Shown: positions 43,193 through 51,585 of the stretch, piece by piece
Layout of the letters: each line of letters opens with the position of its first letter
How positions within the stretch are numbered: position 1 is the stretch's first letter
From: Deinococcus aquaticus
Lineage (GTDB): Bacteria; Deinococcota; Deinococci; Deinococcales; Deinococcaceae
DNA: 64,000 nt
Direction: 5' to 3'
Assembly: GCF_028622095.1 (NCBI RefSeq)
Contig: NZ_CP115167.1
Coordinates: forward strand, 62,001-126,000
The notes under the pieces: model-generated
Told to the model about the DNA's origin: nothing
Seen by the model: only the letters and a program-made list of their open reading frames with translations
The model's database searches: none
Position numbers and translations under genes: made by a program

Positions 43193-44142
43193 GGGCCGTG
43201 GGACACACCGGTTCCGGCTTGGAGGGCCGCAGTGATGTCGAGGACGCCCGCGCCGCAGCCGCGCCGGGGATCCGGATCGCAGCGGCCACCTGCAAATGGC
43301 CGGGCGGTTCGCTGCAGGATGCGGCACACCTCCTGCGGACTCAGCCCCGGTTGCGCGCTGAGCAGCAGGCTGGCGGCCCCAGCCACCAGCGGCGCCGCGA
43401 AACTGGTACCCATCGATTCACGCTCACCGGTGCCGACGTTCAGGACATCCACGCCTTCCTTGTGGCTCCCTCCGGGGGCGGCGAGCGCCACGGCCGCTCC
43501 CCAGTTCGAGTAGGACGCCCGGACGCCGCGCTGATCCGTGGCGGCCACGGCCAGAACTCCCCGGCAGCCGGCCGGGGTGTTGCGGGCAGCCGGAGCATCC
43601 ATGTTGCCCGCAGACGCGACGATGACACTCCCAGCCCGCAGCACCTCATCCACGGCCCGTTGCATGGCGGGGTCGCAGCCGGTCCGGGGCACATCGGCCA
43701 GTGAGAAGGACGCCGTGATCACGCGGGCAGGACGGACGTTCCTGGGGACACCCGACACGGGCAACCCGACCGCCCACCGCAGGCCCCGGATGGCCGCGCC
43801 CAGCGACGACTGCCCATGGACCCCCAGCACCCGGACGTCCAGCAGGGCGGCCTGCGGGTCGACACTGTGGACGACACCAGCCACCGCCGTGCCGTGCCAA
43901 TCCGGGATCGAAGGGGACAGTCCCCGGCTGGTGAAGTCGTGTCCGGGCAGCCGCCTGCCCCCCAGGGCAGGCTGGATACCGATCCCACTGTCCAGCACCG
44001 CCACCATCATCACAGCGGCGTGAGGAGAAGGGTGCGGCATCCGCACCTGACGCAGGGGCCAGTTCACCTCGGCGTGATATCCGGTTCCGACACCCAGGCC
44101 AACCATCAGACTCAGACCCAGCATCCAGCACCGTCGCTTCAT
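43189..44142 (-). CDS. exported subtilisin-family protease (317 aa)
   Basis: N-terminal signal or anchor (MLGLSLMVGLGVG), catalytic Asp51 (VLDSG), His83 (DWHGTAVAG), oxyanion Asn180 (ASAGN), Ser247 (GTSFAAPLVAG). Compact, little prodomain. Six or more Cys could form disulphides, fitting export. Leaderless from site F. The stop codon is supplied by the end of the MITE-like repeat, so the native C-terminus may have been altered by that insertion. Confidence 0.88.
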   Translation of the reverse strand: MKRRCWMLGLSLMVGLGVGTGYHAEVNWPLRQVRMPHPSPHAAVMMVAVLDSGIGIQPALGGRRLPGHDFTSRGLSPSIPDWHGTAVAGVVHSVDPQAALLDVRVLGVHGQSSLGAAIRGLRWAVGLPVSGVPRNVRPARVITASFSLADVPRTGCDPAMQRAVDEVLRAGSVIVASAGNMDAPAARNTPAGCRGVLAVAATDQRGVRASYSNWGAAVALAAPGGSHKEGVDVLNVGTGERESMGTSFAAPLVAGAASLLLSAQPGLSPQEVCRILQRTARPFAGGRCDPDPRRGCGAGVLDITAALQAGTGVSHGP

Positions 44143-44148
44143 GTCACG

Positions 44149-44180
44149 AGGGTAGGGTGCCAGGATTGAGCCCTGGTATA
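44149..44180 (-). promoter_or_regulatory. direct-repeat operator/promoter, site F (subtilase)
   Basis: TATACC (44175-44180), TCAATC 11 bp on, 9 nt, TACCCT (44149-44154), 6 nt, ATG at 44142. The second half-site is the most degenerate of the set, but all spacings are exact. Confidence 0.6.
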
Positions 44181-44199
44181 GGCGCGGACACCGGGGGCC

Positions 44200-45141
44200 T
44201 CAGGGGGCGCTGAGCAGTTCGTTGCGGCGCACGAAGGCCCGCATGAAGCGGCCCATGATCCGCGTCTGCGTGCCGTAGGCGTTCACGGCCGCGAGCTTGG
44301 TCGCCTCCTGGGCAGCGTTCAACTCGACGCGGTGCCACGGGGTGTGGGAGGCCAGCGGCGGCACCGCCAACGACAGCTGCGGGTGCAGGCCCTTGGGCAG
44401 TGGCCACTCCACGCCGCCGTGCACCATCCAGAAGCGCAGGCGGTCAGTCTGGTGGCGCTGGGCGAGCAGGCGCTGCGCGATGAACGAAAGGGTGTGGTGA
44501 TCCCGGTGGAAGTCGTGCGGGGACGGTGCGAGCATCAGATCCGGGCGCACCCGGTCGAGGACGCGGTTCAGGTCGGCCTCCAGCGCCTGCCCGGTGTACG
44601 GCGCGCCCGGCGTCAGCGCCCCGGTCACGTACACAGCCGTGGCCGCCGTGGTCGGGGCCGTGTACGCCTGCGCGTAGTTCGTGGTGGAGAGCCGCTCCAG
44701 GCCCCCGTCCGGGTAGCCGAGCATGACCGTATGGGCCGCGTCGACGCCCAGGAGCGAGGCGGCGTGGCGGGCCTCCAGAACCCGCGCGTTGCCGAGCGCG
44801 CGCATGTCCGCCGCGCTGAGATCGAGCACCCGGCGCGTGAGCATGGCGTCGAACTCGAAGCCGTCCCCGGCGGTCGCCCACACGATGGTCACGTCCGGGC
44901 CGGCCGCGCGGGCCTGCTGGATCATCCCGGCGCAGCACAGCGTCTCGTCGTCCGGGTGCGGCGAGAGCACCAGGACGCGCTCACCACGGGTGAAGGCCGG
45001 CGCTGGTGGGAGCGCCGCCACCCGGTCGGACCCGGCGTCGTATATCTGCGCCACCTGCGGGGAGTTGATCCACACGGCCAGGATCAGCAGGGCCAGCAGC
45101 GTCAGCGGAACGGCGATTGAGCGAAGCGTCCGGCGGTTCAT
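44200..45141 (-). CDS. PIG-L family deacetylase (313 aa)
   Basis: N-terminal membrane anchor (about 8-25), then SPHPDDETLCCAGMI (zinc/catalytic HPDDE) and HDFHRDHH further on. PIG-L/LmbE enzymes deacetylate N-acetylglucosaminyl compounds; anchored outside the membrane it may act on glycolipids or cell-wall precursors. Last gene of the PAP2-regulator operon, ATGA overlap. Confidence 0.88.
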   Translation of the reverse strand: MNRRTLRSIAVPLTLLALLILAVWINSPQVAQIYDAGSDRVAALPPAPAFTRGERVLVLSPHPDDETLCCAGMIQQARAAGPDVTIVWATAGDGFEFDAMLTRRVLDLSAADMRALGNARVLEARHAASLLGVDAAHTVMLGYPDGGLERLSTTNYAQAYTAPTTAATAVYVTGALTPGAPYTGQALEADLNRVLDRVRPDLMLAPSPHDFHRDHHTLSFIAQRLLAQRHQTDRLRFWMVHGGVEWPLPKGLHPQLSLAVPPLASHTPWHRVELNAAQEATKLAAVNAYGTQTRIMGRFMRAFVRRNELLSAP

Positions 45142-45806
45142 TTGAGGATGTTCACCGCCCGGCTGGCGACCAGGACGACGGTCAGCATGGACGTGGCCGC
45201 CTGCAGCATCATCAGCCCCTTGGCCCGCCGGCTCAGCGGCAGCGCGTCGGTGGGGCTGAACGCCGAGCCGTTGGTGAACGCCAGGAACAGGGAGTCGACG
45301 TACATTGGCCGCCACGGGGGCGTGGTGGGGGTCAGCGTCATCTGCGGGAACAGGAAGTCCGGGGGTTTGCCGATCAGGCCGCGGCGCAGCGGGCCGCCCT
45401 GATCCAGCTCCCAGTACCACAGGCTGAAGACCAGCACGTTGGTCACCCAGATGTTCAGCGCGCCGGCCAGCAGGCTGACCCCGCTGGCGCTGCTGCCCCG
45501 CAGCAGGCTGAGCACCAGCAGCGCCAGCGAGGACAGGTTGGTCAGGTGGAGCAGGGCGATCACGGCGATGGCCAGGGCGCGGCTGTCCCGGGCCCAGGGC
45601 GTCACACGGGCTTCCAGCCGGATCAGGTGACGGCGGGCCTGGCCGCGCACGACCACCAGGGGCACGAGCATCAGCACCTCCAGACTGGGGAGCAGCCAGG
45701 TGGGCCCCAGGGTCAGGTGCTCGCTCAGCACCAGGTTCAGGCCCATGACGGCCAGGATGGCGAGGCGCGCCGGCCACAGCGATTCGGGCGGCGGGGGCGC
45801 CGTCAT
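45138..45806 (-). CDS. multi-span membrane protein (222 aa)
   Basis: At least four hydrophobic segments. NIWVTNVLVFSLWYWELDQGG, VDSLFLAFTNGSAFSPTDALPLS and AKGLMMLQAATSM are the conserved blocks of a DUF1345-like uncharacterised membrane family. Start overlaps the kinase stop. Confidence 0.75.
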   Translation of the reverse strand: MTAPPPPESLWPARLAILAVMGLNLVLSEHLTLGPTWLLPSLEVLMLVPLVVVRGQARRHLIRLEARVTPWARDSRALAIAVIALLHLTNLSSLALLVLSLLRGSSASGVSLLAGALNIWVTNVLVFSLWYWELDQGGPLRRGLIGKPPDFLFPQMTLTPTTPPWRPMYVDSLFLAFTNGSAFSPTDALPLSRRAKGLMMLQAATSMLTVVLVASRAVNILK

Positions 45807-47098
45807 GGGGCCGGGAACCGCAGATGAACCTGGAAGGTGGACGCCGTCCACTGCGGGATGAGCTGGGCCTGCCAGCGCCGGGCGAGGGCGTCGACCAGCG
45901 CCAGGCCCAGACCGCTGCCCGCGACGGCCTGCTGACCGGCACCACGCTCGAAGGGCTGCAGCAGCCGCGGCCAGTCCTCCTGCAGGGGGCCGGGGCCTGC
46001 ACTCTCCACCGTAAGCGCATGCCCGGCGGCCCGCAGGACGACGGTGTCGCCCTCACCGTATTTCAGGGCGTTCTCCAGCAGGTTGGTCAGGGCCCGTGCC
46101 ACACCGTCCGGCTCCGCGTGAATGTGGGTGGGCTCGACCTGCAGGACGACGCGCTTCCCGTGCGTGGCGGCCGTGTCCTCCAGCGCCTGGGTGACACCGA
46201 CGGCCACCGCGGCCAGATCGACGCTCTCCAACGTCGCCGGGGCCTCGGTGCGGGCCAGGGCCAGCAGACCCTCGGTGAGCGTCTGCAGCTCCTCCACCCG
46301 GCCGCGCATGCCGTGCAGCGCGCGCTCGTACTCGGCCGCCTCGCGCGGTTTCCGCAGCGTCAGGTCAAGCCGGCCGCGCAGCACGGTCAGGGGCGTGCGC
46401 AGCTCGTGGGCGGCCGTGCGGGCGAAGGCCTTCTCCCGCTCGATGGTGCCCGCGAGTCCGTCGAGCATGGAGTTCACGGTTCTGGTCAGGCGGGCCATCT
46501 CGTCGTTGCCCGGAGCCTGCAGCACGCGCTCGGCGTAATCGCCCCGCCGGGCGATCGCGTCGGCCGTGCGGGCCACCGCGTCCACCGGGCGCAGGGCGCG
46601 GTCCGCGAGCCAGTACCCGGCCGCGCACGCGGCAGCGATCATGAACACGCTGCCGATCAGGAGCAGTTTCGCCAGTGTCTCCAGGAAGCCCGAGAGCGCC
46701 TCGGTGGAGCGTGACACGCGCAGCACCAGGCCGTCGGCCGGCAGCGTCAGCACCCGGCGGGCATCTTCGGTGGTCAGGCCGGATGTGACGGGAAAGCGCG
46801 CCTGTGCGCCTTCCGAGGCGTTCCCGGCGCGCGCGACCACCCGACCATCGGGCCGCAGCAGTTCGATGCTCAGGTCGGCGCTGGGCTTGAGATCCGGCGT
46901 GAACGACGCCTGTCCACCCGCCCGCTCGATGCTGGCGCGCGCCACGCTGGCGGTCTCCTGCAACGTCTCGTCCAGGGACGTGCCCAGGGCCTGTTCGGAC
47001 GCGAAGTACACGCCCCCGCCCCCGAGCATGATGGTCACGGCGAACACCAGCACGTACCCGAGGGTCAGCTTGACGCGCAGGCTCAGGTTCTGGATCAC
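45803..47098 (-). CDS. sensor histidine kinase (431 aa)
   Basis: GTG start in GTGA overlap with the regulator. Two membrane helices (about 10-32 and 145-165) enclose a sensor of about 110 residues; HAMP (about 165-220); His231 in HELRTPL; N-box NLLENALKYGEG; G-box GSGLGLALVDALA. Autophosphorylates and signals to the response regulator encoded just upstream. Senses something at the envelope. Confidence 0.93.
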   Translation of the reverse strand: MIQNLSLRVKLTLGYVLVFAVTIMLGGGGVYFASEQALGTSLDETLQETASVARASIERAGGQASFTPDLKPSADLSIELLRPDGRVVARAGNASEGAQARFPVTSGLTTEDARRVLTLPADGLVLRVSRSTEALSGFLETLAKLLLIGSVFMIAAACAAGYWLADRALRPVDAVARTADAIARRGDYAERVLQAPGNDEMARLTRTVNSMLDGLAGTIEREKAFARTAAHELRTPLTVLRGRLDLTLRKPREAAEYERALHGMRGRVEELQTLTEGLLALARTEAPATLESVDLAAVAVGVTQALEDTAATHGKRVVLQVEPTHIHAEPDGVARALTNLLENALKYGEGDTVVLRAAGHALTVESAGPGPLQEDWPRLLQPFERGAGQQAVAGSGLGLALVDALARRWQAQLIPQWTASTFQVHLRFPAP

Positions 47099-47766
47099 CC
47101 GCCGTCCCCCAGACGGTACCCGGTGCCGCGCAGCGTGACGATCAGCGCGTCGTCGGTCTTGCGGCGGATGATGCTGACGTACACGTCGATCACCTTCGCC
47201 TCCACGCCCGCCTCGCCGCCCCACAGCCGGTCGATGATCTCGTCCCGCGTGAACACACGCCCGGGGTGCAGGGCCAGGAGTTCCAGCACCCCGAACTCCC
47301 GGCGGGCCAGGTCGGCGCGGACGCCGGCGCGGTACAGTTCCCGGCCTGCCAGATCCATCACCCAGCCGCCGGGGAGCGTGAGGGTGTTCTGGGCGCTGCC
47401 ACTGGCCCGCCGCAGCAGGGCCCGCACCCGGGCGCTGAGCTCCGTGAAGTCGAACGGCTTGAGCAGGTAGTCGTCCCCGCCGGCGTCCAGGCCCTGCACG
47501 CGGTCGGCGACGGTGCCACGCGCCGTGAGGTAGAGGATCGGCGTGACGACGCCGGCGCTGCGCAGCTGGCGGCCGAGCGCGTACCCGGCGTCGATGCCCT
47601 CGGGGAGCATCACGTCCAGGATCAGCAGGCTGTATGGGAAGAGCTGCGCGAGTTCCGCGCCCACGGTGGCGCTGGGGGCCACGTCGACCTCATAGCCGTC
47701 CTCGCCGAGCCCGTCGCGGAGCAGTTCGGCGATGTGCGGGTCATCCTCGACGACCAGCACGCGCAT
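47095..47766 (-). CDS. OmpR/PhoB-family response regulator (223 aa)
   Basis: Receiver with acidic EDD (7-9), phosphoacceptor Asp51, Thr81, Lys103; winged-helix effector (about 130-223) ending VIVTLRGTGYRLG. OmpR-type regulators bind direct half-sites with an 11-bp period; exactly such boxes occur at six promoters of this island including the one starting its own operon, so autoregulation is likely. Confidence 0.93.
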   Translation of the reverse strand: MRVLVVEDDPHIAELLRDGLGEDGYEVDVAPSATVGAELAQLFPYSLLILDVMLPEGIDAGYALGRQLRSAGVVTPILYLTARGTVADRVQGLDAGGDDYLLKPFDFTELSARVRALLRRASGSAQNTLTLPGGWVMDLAGRELYRAGVRADLARREFGVLELLALHPGRVFTRDEIIDRLWGGEAGVEAKVIDVYVSIIRRKTDDALIVTLRGTGYRLGDGG

Positions 47767-48416
47767 CAGGCGCGCCTCAGGAACGGCAGAACCGCGAGCG
47801 TGGCCATGACGCAGGCCAGCCCCGTCAACGCCCCGGCCAGGACGTCCGTGGGATAGTGCACGCCCAGTACCACCCGCGACAGGCCCATCAGCGCAGCGTA
47901 GACGACCCCGGCACCCACCGCCAACCACCGCCAGCGGGATCGCCACGCCAGGACGACCAGCACGGCGGCCAGAGCCGCAGCGGCGGTCGCGTGTCCACTA
48001 GGAAAGGACAATCCCGAGACATACACGTCACTCGGCCACAGGTCAGGACGCGGACGACCGTACGCCACCTTCAGCAGCCACTGCGTCGCCTCGGCCAGCC
48101 CCAGACCCACGACCGCGAACACCGCCAGGTACCGGCGGTTCAGGATCCACAGGAGCAGCGGCAGCAGGACGAACAGGGGCGTCGTGACCCACGGGCCCCC
48201 CACGATGTTCATGACCTGCCCGAAGATCTGCAGGCCCGCCCCTGTGTGGGCATGCAGCCACGTCATGGCACTGACATCCATCATGACCGGCTGGCGCTCC
48301 AGGACTTCCTGCCCCAGCACCAGCACGCCGGCGGCAGGCACGGCCGCTCCGACGGTGGGACAGACCCATGGTGGGCGCTTCGCCGCGGGAGGCGTCTGAA
48401 CGGGTGTGGTCATCAT
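47766..48416 (-). CDS. PAP2-family membrane phosphatase (216 aa)
   Basis: KVAYGRPRP, FPSGHA and SRVVLGVHYPTD are the three PAP2 motifs; about six membrane helices. Likely an undecaprenyl pyrophosphate or phosphatidate phosphatase. ATG 48416 chosen over 48434 because it lies 7 nt after the -10 CATGCT of site D, as in the sister promoters. Confidence 0.9.
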   Translation of the reverse strand: MMTTPVQTPPAAKRPPWVCPTVGAAVPAAGVLVLGQEVLERQPVMMDVSAMTWLHAHTGAGLQIFGQVMNIVGGPWVTTPLFVLLPLLLWILNRRYLAVFAVVGLGLAEATQWLLKVAYGRPRPDLWPSDVYVSGLSFPSGHATAAAALAAVLVVLAWRSRWRWLAVGAGVVYAALMGLSRVVLGVHYPTDVLAGALTGLACVMATLAVLPFLRRA

Positions 48417-48423
48417 GCCGCGC

Positions 48424-48457
48424 AGCATGCCCATGTCAGGTTAAGCCGGGGTATACC
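48424..48457 (-). promoter_or_regulatory. direct-repeat operator/promoter, site D (PAP2-regulator-kinase operon)
   Basis: GGTATACC (48450-48457), TTAACC 11 bp on, then CATGCT (48424-48429), 7 nt, ATG at 48416. Confidence 0.72.
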
Positions 48458-48600
48458 GGGGCCGGGGCTCTGAACGCCACGCACCCTACCCTCGAGGCGA
48501 GAGGCAGCGTGGGAAGCAGGCGCAGCATGGCTCAACGTCGCAGGACTGTGTGTGTTTTACCCAGCGTCATGCGTGGCCCCTCCAACCCCGCGCTGGGTTC

Positions 48601-49047
48601 TCAACTGACCACGCTGGTGCCGGGCTGGGACTCCGGCAGGCACCGCTTCACCGTTACCCGCAGCGCCTCCTGGTATAACTCCGTGACGGACGTGAGGTCA
48701 TGCCGGGTCTCGGTGCGCTCCTCGTTATCGAACAGCCCCACCTGCCAGCGCTTGCCGTTCAGATACAGGCGGCACACCGGCTTGCGGTTGTTATCGTCGA
48801 ACAGCACCCCGCAGTAGCTCTGCACATCGCGCATCACCACGCGCATGACGTCCGTCTCGGACGCCACGATCACCCGGACGATCATGAAGGCCCCGAGTTC
48901 GTCCTGGGTCGTCACGACCAGCGAGGCGGGCTCGGTGGGTGTAGGTTCCGGCCGGGAATCCGGTGCTCCTGGGAGCGCCACATCCTGTCCACCCTGCTGC
49001 CCGATCACGCCCTTGAGCCGCTCGCTGAACACATCGCTCAGGTGCAA
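48601..49047 (-). pseudogene. C-terminal fragment of an HsdR-N2-type restriction protein
   Basis: TTG is the only start and coding-like sequence continues upstream of it, so the 5' part is lost. YCGVLFDDNNRKPVCRLYLN..GLFDNEE matches the conserved C-terminus of single-domain restriction endonuclease proteins (HSDR_N_2 type, normally about 350-400 aa). Remnant of a former defence locus. Confidence 0.55.
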
Positions 49048-49292
49048 GAGTGGCGGCCCAGCGGCTTTTCGTTTCCATACCTCAAACTGGCGTGAAGCCG
49101 GTGGTCAGGGTGCATTCGTCCCCTCAGTACCCGAACCTATTGGTACTCCGTTGACTCTGGACAGGATTGACGTTCATCACGTGTTTTGAGAGGATCGTCG
49201 ATATCCGCCTTCACTCCGTGTAGGACGCAATGATCGGAGAAATCAATGGATTATCGGTAAACCTGAAATCAGGAATGACCGAAATCAACCTT
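49048..49292. other. spacer with part of an inverted repeat
   Basis: No ORF supported; the repeat at 49262-49313 begins here. Confidence 0.4.
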
Positions 49293-49313
49293 TCAGGTAT
49301 TCCTGATTTCAGG
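49262..49313. repeat. 15-bp perfect inverted repeat with nested dyads
   Basis: CCTGAAATCAGGAAT (49262-49276) and its exact complement (49299-49313), 22 nt apart; each arm is itself nearly palindromic. It overlaps the tail of the split PIN gene and may be a terminator or a target of a small element. Confidence 0.6.
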
Positions 49314-49460
49314 CACACTTCTGATCAGGCCAGCTTGAGCCAGTCGCTCCATCAGTTCTGCCCAGGTGCCGGGTGGTCGCCGGAAACTGCTCCGCAGGCC
49401 TTCCAGCGCGTCCCGGGTGGCCAGAGGCTGCGCTTCCAGGAGTGTGTCGGGTGTCATCAC
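49293..49460 (-). pseudogene. C-terminal part of the PIN toxin after an in-frame stop
   Basis: Directly after the TAG at 49461-49463 the same frame continues for 55 codons (GTG ATG ACA CCC GAC...), helical, with TWAELMERLAQAGL. PIN proteins of this type normally have about 180 aa with such a helical tail, so this is the missing end of the toxin. Confidence 0.55.
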
Positions 49461-49841
49461 CTACACGCCGTAGGGTTCCAGGTGTTCGCGGGGAAAGTCC
49501 TTGAGGTTGAGCGTGACGATCACGTCCGCCTGCGCGTGGATGGCGGCCGCCAGAACGTGCCGGTCATCCGGGTCAGGCAGCGACAGTGTCTCGATCAGCG
49601 GTTCATATCCGGTGACCTGCGCGTCGGGGACCGCCTGATCCATCAGGGCCCGGATCCGCTGGACTCGCGGCGCCCCGAGGTCAGGACGGTTGAGCAGCAG
49701 GTTCCGACTCCACTCGTCGTGGATGGCGTCGGTCCAGCGGGCGGCGACCAGGCCGGACACCGCGAGGTGCATCAGCAGGTTGCGCAGCAGAGACGGGTAC
49801 AGGACATTCGCGTCGTACAGCGCCGTGTACCTCGGGGTCAA
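49461..49841 (-). CDS. PIN-domain toxin, prematurely ended (126 aa)
   Basis: PIN nuclease residues visible: Asp10 (YDANVLYPS), Glu in IHDEWSRNLL, Asp in DPDDRHVLAAA, Asn/Asp in VTLNLKDFP. Such RNases cut tRNA or mRNA and are held by the antitoxin encoded upstream (4-nt overlap). A TAG interrupts the frame at the end of the PIN core, removing a helical tail. Confidence 0.75.
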   Translation of the reverse strand: MTPRYTALYDANVLYPSLLRNLLMHLAVSGLVAARWTDAIHDEWSRNLLLNRPDLGAPRVQRIRALMDQAVPDAQVTGYEPLIETLSLPDPDDRHVLAAAIHAQADVIVTLNLKDFPREHLEPYGV

Positions 49842-50218
49842 TCCGACTCCAGGTCCTGCAGGTCGTCGGCCAGGGCCTGAAGGGCAGCCTGGCGCTGGGC
49901 GTCGAGGCCAGCTTCGTAGGCGAGGACGTCTTCGAGATACAGCCGGCGGCGGGGGCCGACCTTGCGGTGGGGGAACTGGCCTTCCTCGATGAGTTTGACG
50001 AGGTAGGGGCGGCTGACGCCGAGGAGTTCGGCGGCCTGCTGGGTGCTGATCTCCCGGTCGAGGGTGAGGACCTGAACGGCCTTGCCGGCGGCGAGTTGCC
50101 CGAGGAGATCTTCGAGGAGACCAGCGAGTCGGCCGGTGGCGGGGGTGCGCTGGAGTTGCTGAAGTTGGCGCTGGGCGTCCTGGGTGTCAGCGGGGGTGGG
50201 GATGAAGGGAACAGACAT
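49838..50218 (-). CDS. HTH (excisionase-type) antitoxin (126 aa)
   Basis: Residues about 57-110 form an excisionase/MerR-like HTH: STQQAAELLGVSRPYLVKLIEEGQFPHRKVGPRRRLYLEDVLAY. N- and C-terminal helices probably contact the toxin. Autoregulation likely, through the AACGAAACAGG direct repeats upstream. Confidence 0.8.
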   Translation of the reverse strand: MSVPFIPTPADTQDAQRQLQQLQRTPATGRLAGLLEDLLGQLAAGKAVQVLTLDREISTQQAAELLGVSRPYLVKLIEEGQFPHRKVGPRRRLYLEDVLAYEAGLDAQRQAALQALADDLQDLESD

Positions 50219-50247
50219 GGGAGCCTCCTACCTCATTCTACGAAATA

Positions 50248-50285
50248 AACGAAACAGGCAAAAGGAATGAATTGAACGAAACAGG
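50248..50285 (-). promoter_or_regulatory. direct repeats, probable TA operator
   Basis: AACGAAACAGG occurs at 50248-50258 and 50275-50285 (27 bp apart), within an AT-rich stretch upstream of the antitoxin start at 50218. Confidence 0.5.
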
Positions 50286-50343
50286 AGAAATTCAGGGGCG
50301 ATTTCTGGCGTGACCAAGAGTTAATCTATGTTATCTATAGGGT

Positions 50344-51288
50344 ATGACCCTCGCCCTCGACGTCCTCCGAACCACCACTTTCGACCGGGCCAAGACGTGG
50401 AGTGACCTCAGTCCCGAAGAGAGGAAGAGGCGGGCCGTCCTCGCCGTCCGGGATCAGGAAGCAGACACCCTCTGGTCTCTGACCGAGGCCTACCTCACCC
50501 TGCACGGATCCAGCGGCACCGCGATCAGCCCCCGGACCCTCAAGGCCTACCGCTGGGCCGTCAACCGCTACCTGACCTATGCCGGTGCGCAGGCCGTCAA
50601 CCTCCTGCGCGCCAGTTCCAGTGACGGCGTCCGATTCGTACGCACCGTCGAGGCAGAAGGACTCAGTGCGTCGAGCACCCGCGTGCAGCTCGCCGGGGTC
50701 CGCCTCTTCTACGCCGCCCTGCGGTGGGCCGACGCCACCCAGGCCGCCCCGTTCAACGATGTCAAACCTGTGCGGGAGAAAACAGCTGCGTGGGACAAGC
50801 GCAGTCCCTACACCCACGATGAGGTGCAGGCCCTCCTGGAACATGCCGACGAGCGGATGCAGGCGCTGATCCTGCTGTGCGCCCACGGCGGACTCCGGAT
50901 CAGTGAAGCGCTGGCCGTTAAAGGCGCGGACATCAACCTGGACGGGCGGGAACTCACGGTGCGACACGGCAAGGGCGGCAAGCAGCGACGGGTCGTCATC
51001 GGCGACACCATGATTCGGGCGCTGAACTGCCTCCCGGAACAACAGGGGTCGCTGATCGGCGGCAGCTACCCCGCCGCCGTCGAGCGGTTGCATCGCCTCT
51101 GCCTCCGAGCAGAGGTGGCCTACCGCGGGTATCACGCACTCAGGCATTACGCCGGCACCCGCCTGACGAAAGAAGGGGCGTCACTTGACGATGTCGCCCG
51201 GCACCTCGGGCACGCCGTACTGGAAACTGCCCGGATCTACGCCAAGTGGAGCGATGACAGCCTCCGCAGACGGGTTGGTCAGTGGTGA
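50344..51288 (+). CDS. tyrosine recombinase / integrase (314 aa)
   Basis: Core-binding domain about 40-140; catalytic Arg185, Lys210, His264, Arg267, His290, Tyr299. Xer/phage-integrase class, likely for plasmid dimer resolution or cassette integration. No att site was identifiable. Confidence 0.9.
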   Translation: MTLALDVLRTTTFDRAKTWSDLSPEERKRRAVLAVRDQEADTLWSLTEAYLTLHGSSGTAISPRTLKAYRWAVNRYLTYAGAQAVNLLRASSSDGVRFVRTVEAEGLSASSTRVQLAGVRLFYAALRWADATQAAPFNDVKPVREKTAAWDKRSPYTHDEVQALLEHADERMQALILLCAHGGLRISEALAVKGADINLDGRELTVRHGKGGKQRRVVIGDTMIRALNCLPEQQGSLIGGSYPAAVERLHRLCLRAEVAYRGYHALRHYAGTRLTKEGASLDDVARHLGHAVLETARIYAKWSDDSLRRRVGQW

Positions 51289-51409
51289 GGTCGCTCAGCA
51301 GAGCGAAACGTCAGGTCAGAGCGAAATTCCGCAGGAACACATGTAGTCGATGCACAACACCCATTGCCGCGGGTTTCCGGTTGAAGCCAATGTTGACCCT
51401 ACTTCTGAC

Positions 51410-51550
51410 CTCATGCGGATTCCGATTGAGTGGCTGGCAAAGCCGTTCAATCCGAGCGGATGCGAGCAGGAGAGAAACGGGTTCCGGGCGTAAAGTTGGC
51501 AAATCAGCGATGTTCCGGGTTGTCAGCGAAACCGATGGAGTCCGTATCAG
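51410..51550. repeat. MITE-like repeat, copy 2 (141 bp)
   Basis: Ends TCATGCGGATTCCG and GAGTCCGTATCAG. Aligns with the reverse complement of 43050-43192 through most of its length (shared ATCCGAGCGGA, GTTGGCAA, CCGGGTT, CGAAAC words), but lacks the perfect inner hairpin. Confidence 0.7.
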
Positions 51551-51585
51551 CTCCCCGGAATCCGGGATGAGCCTATGCTTTGAGC

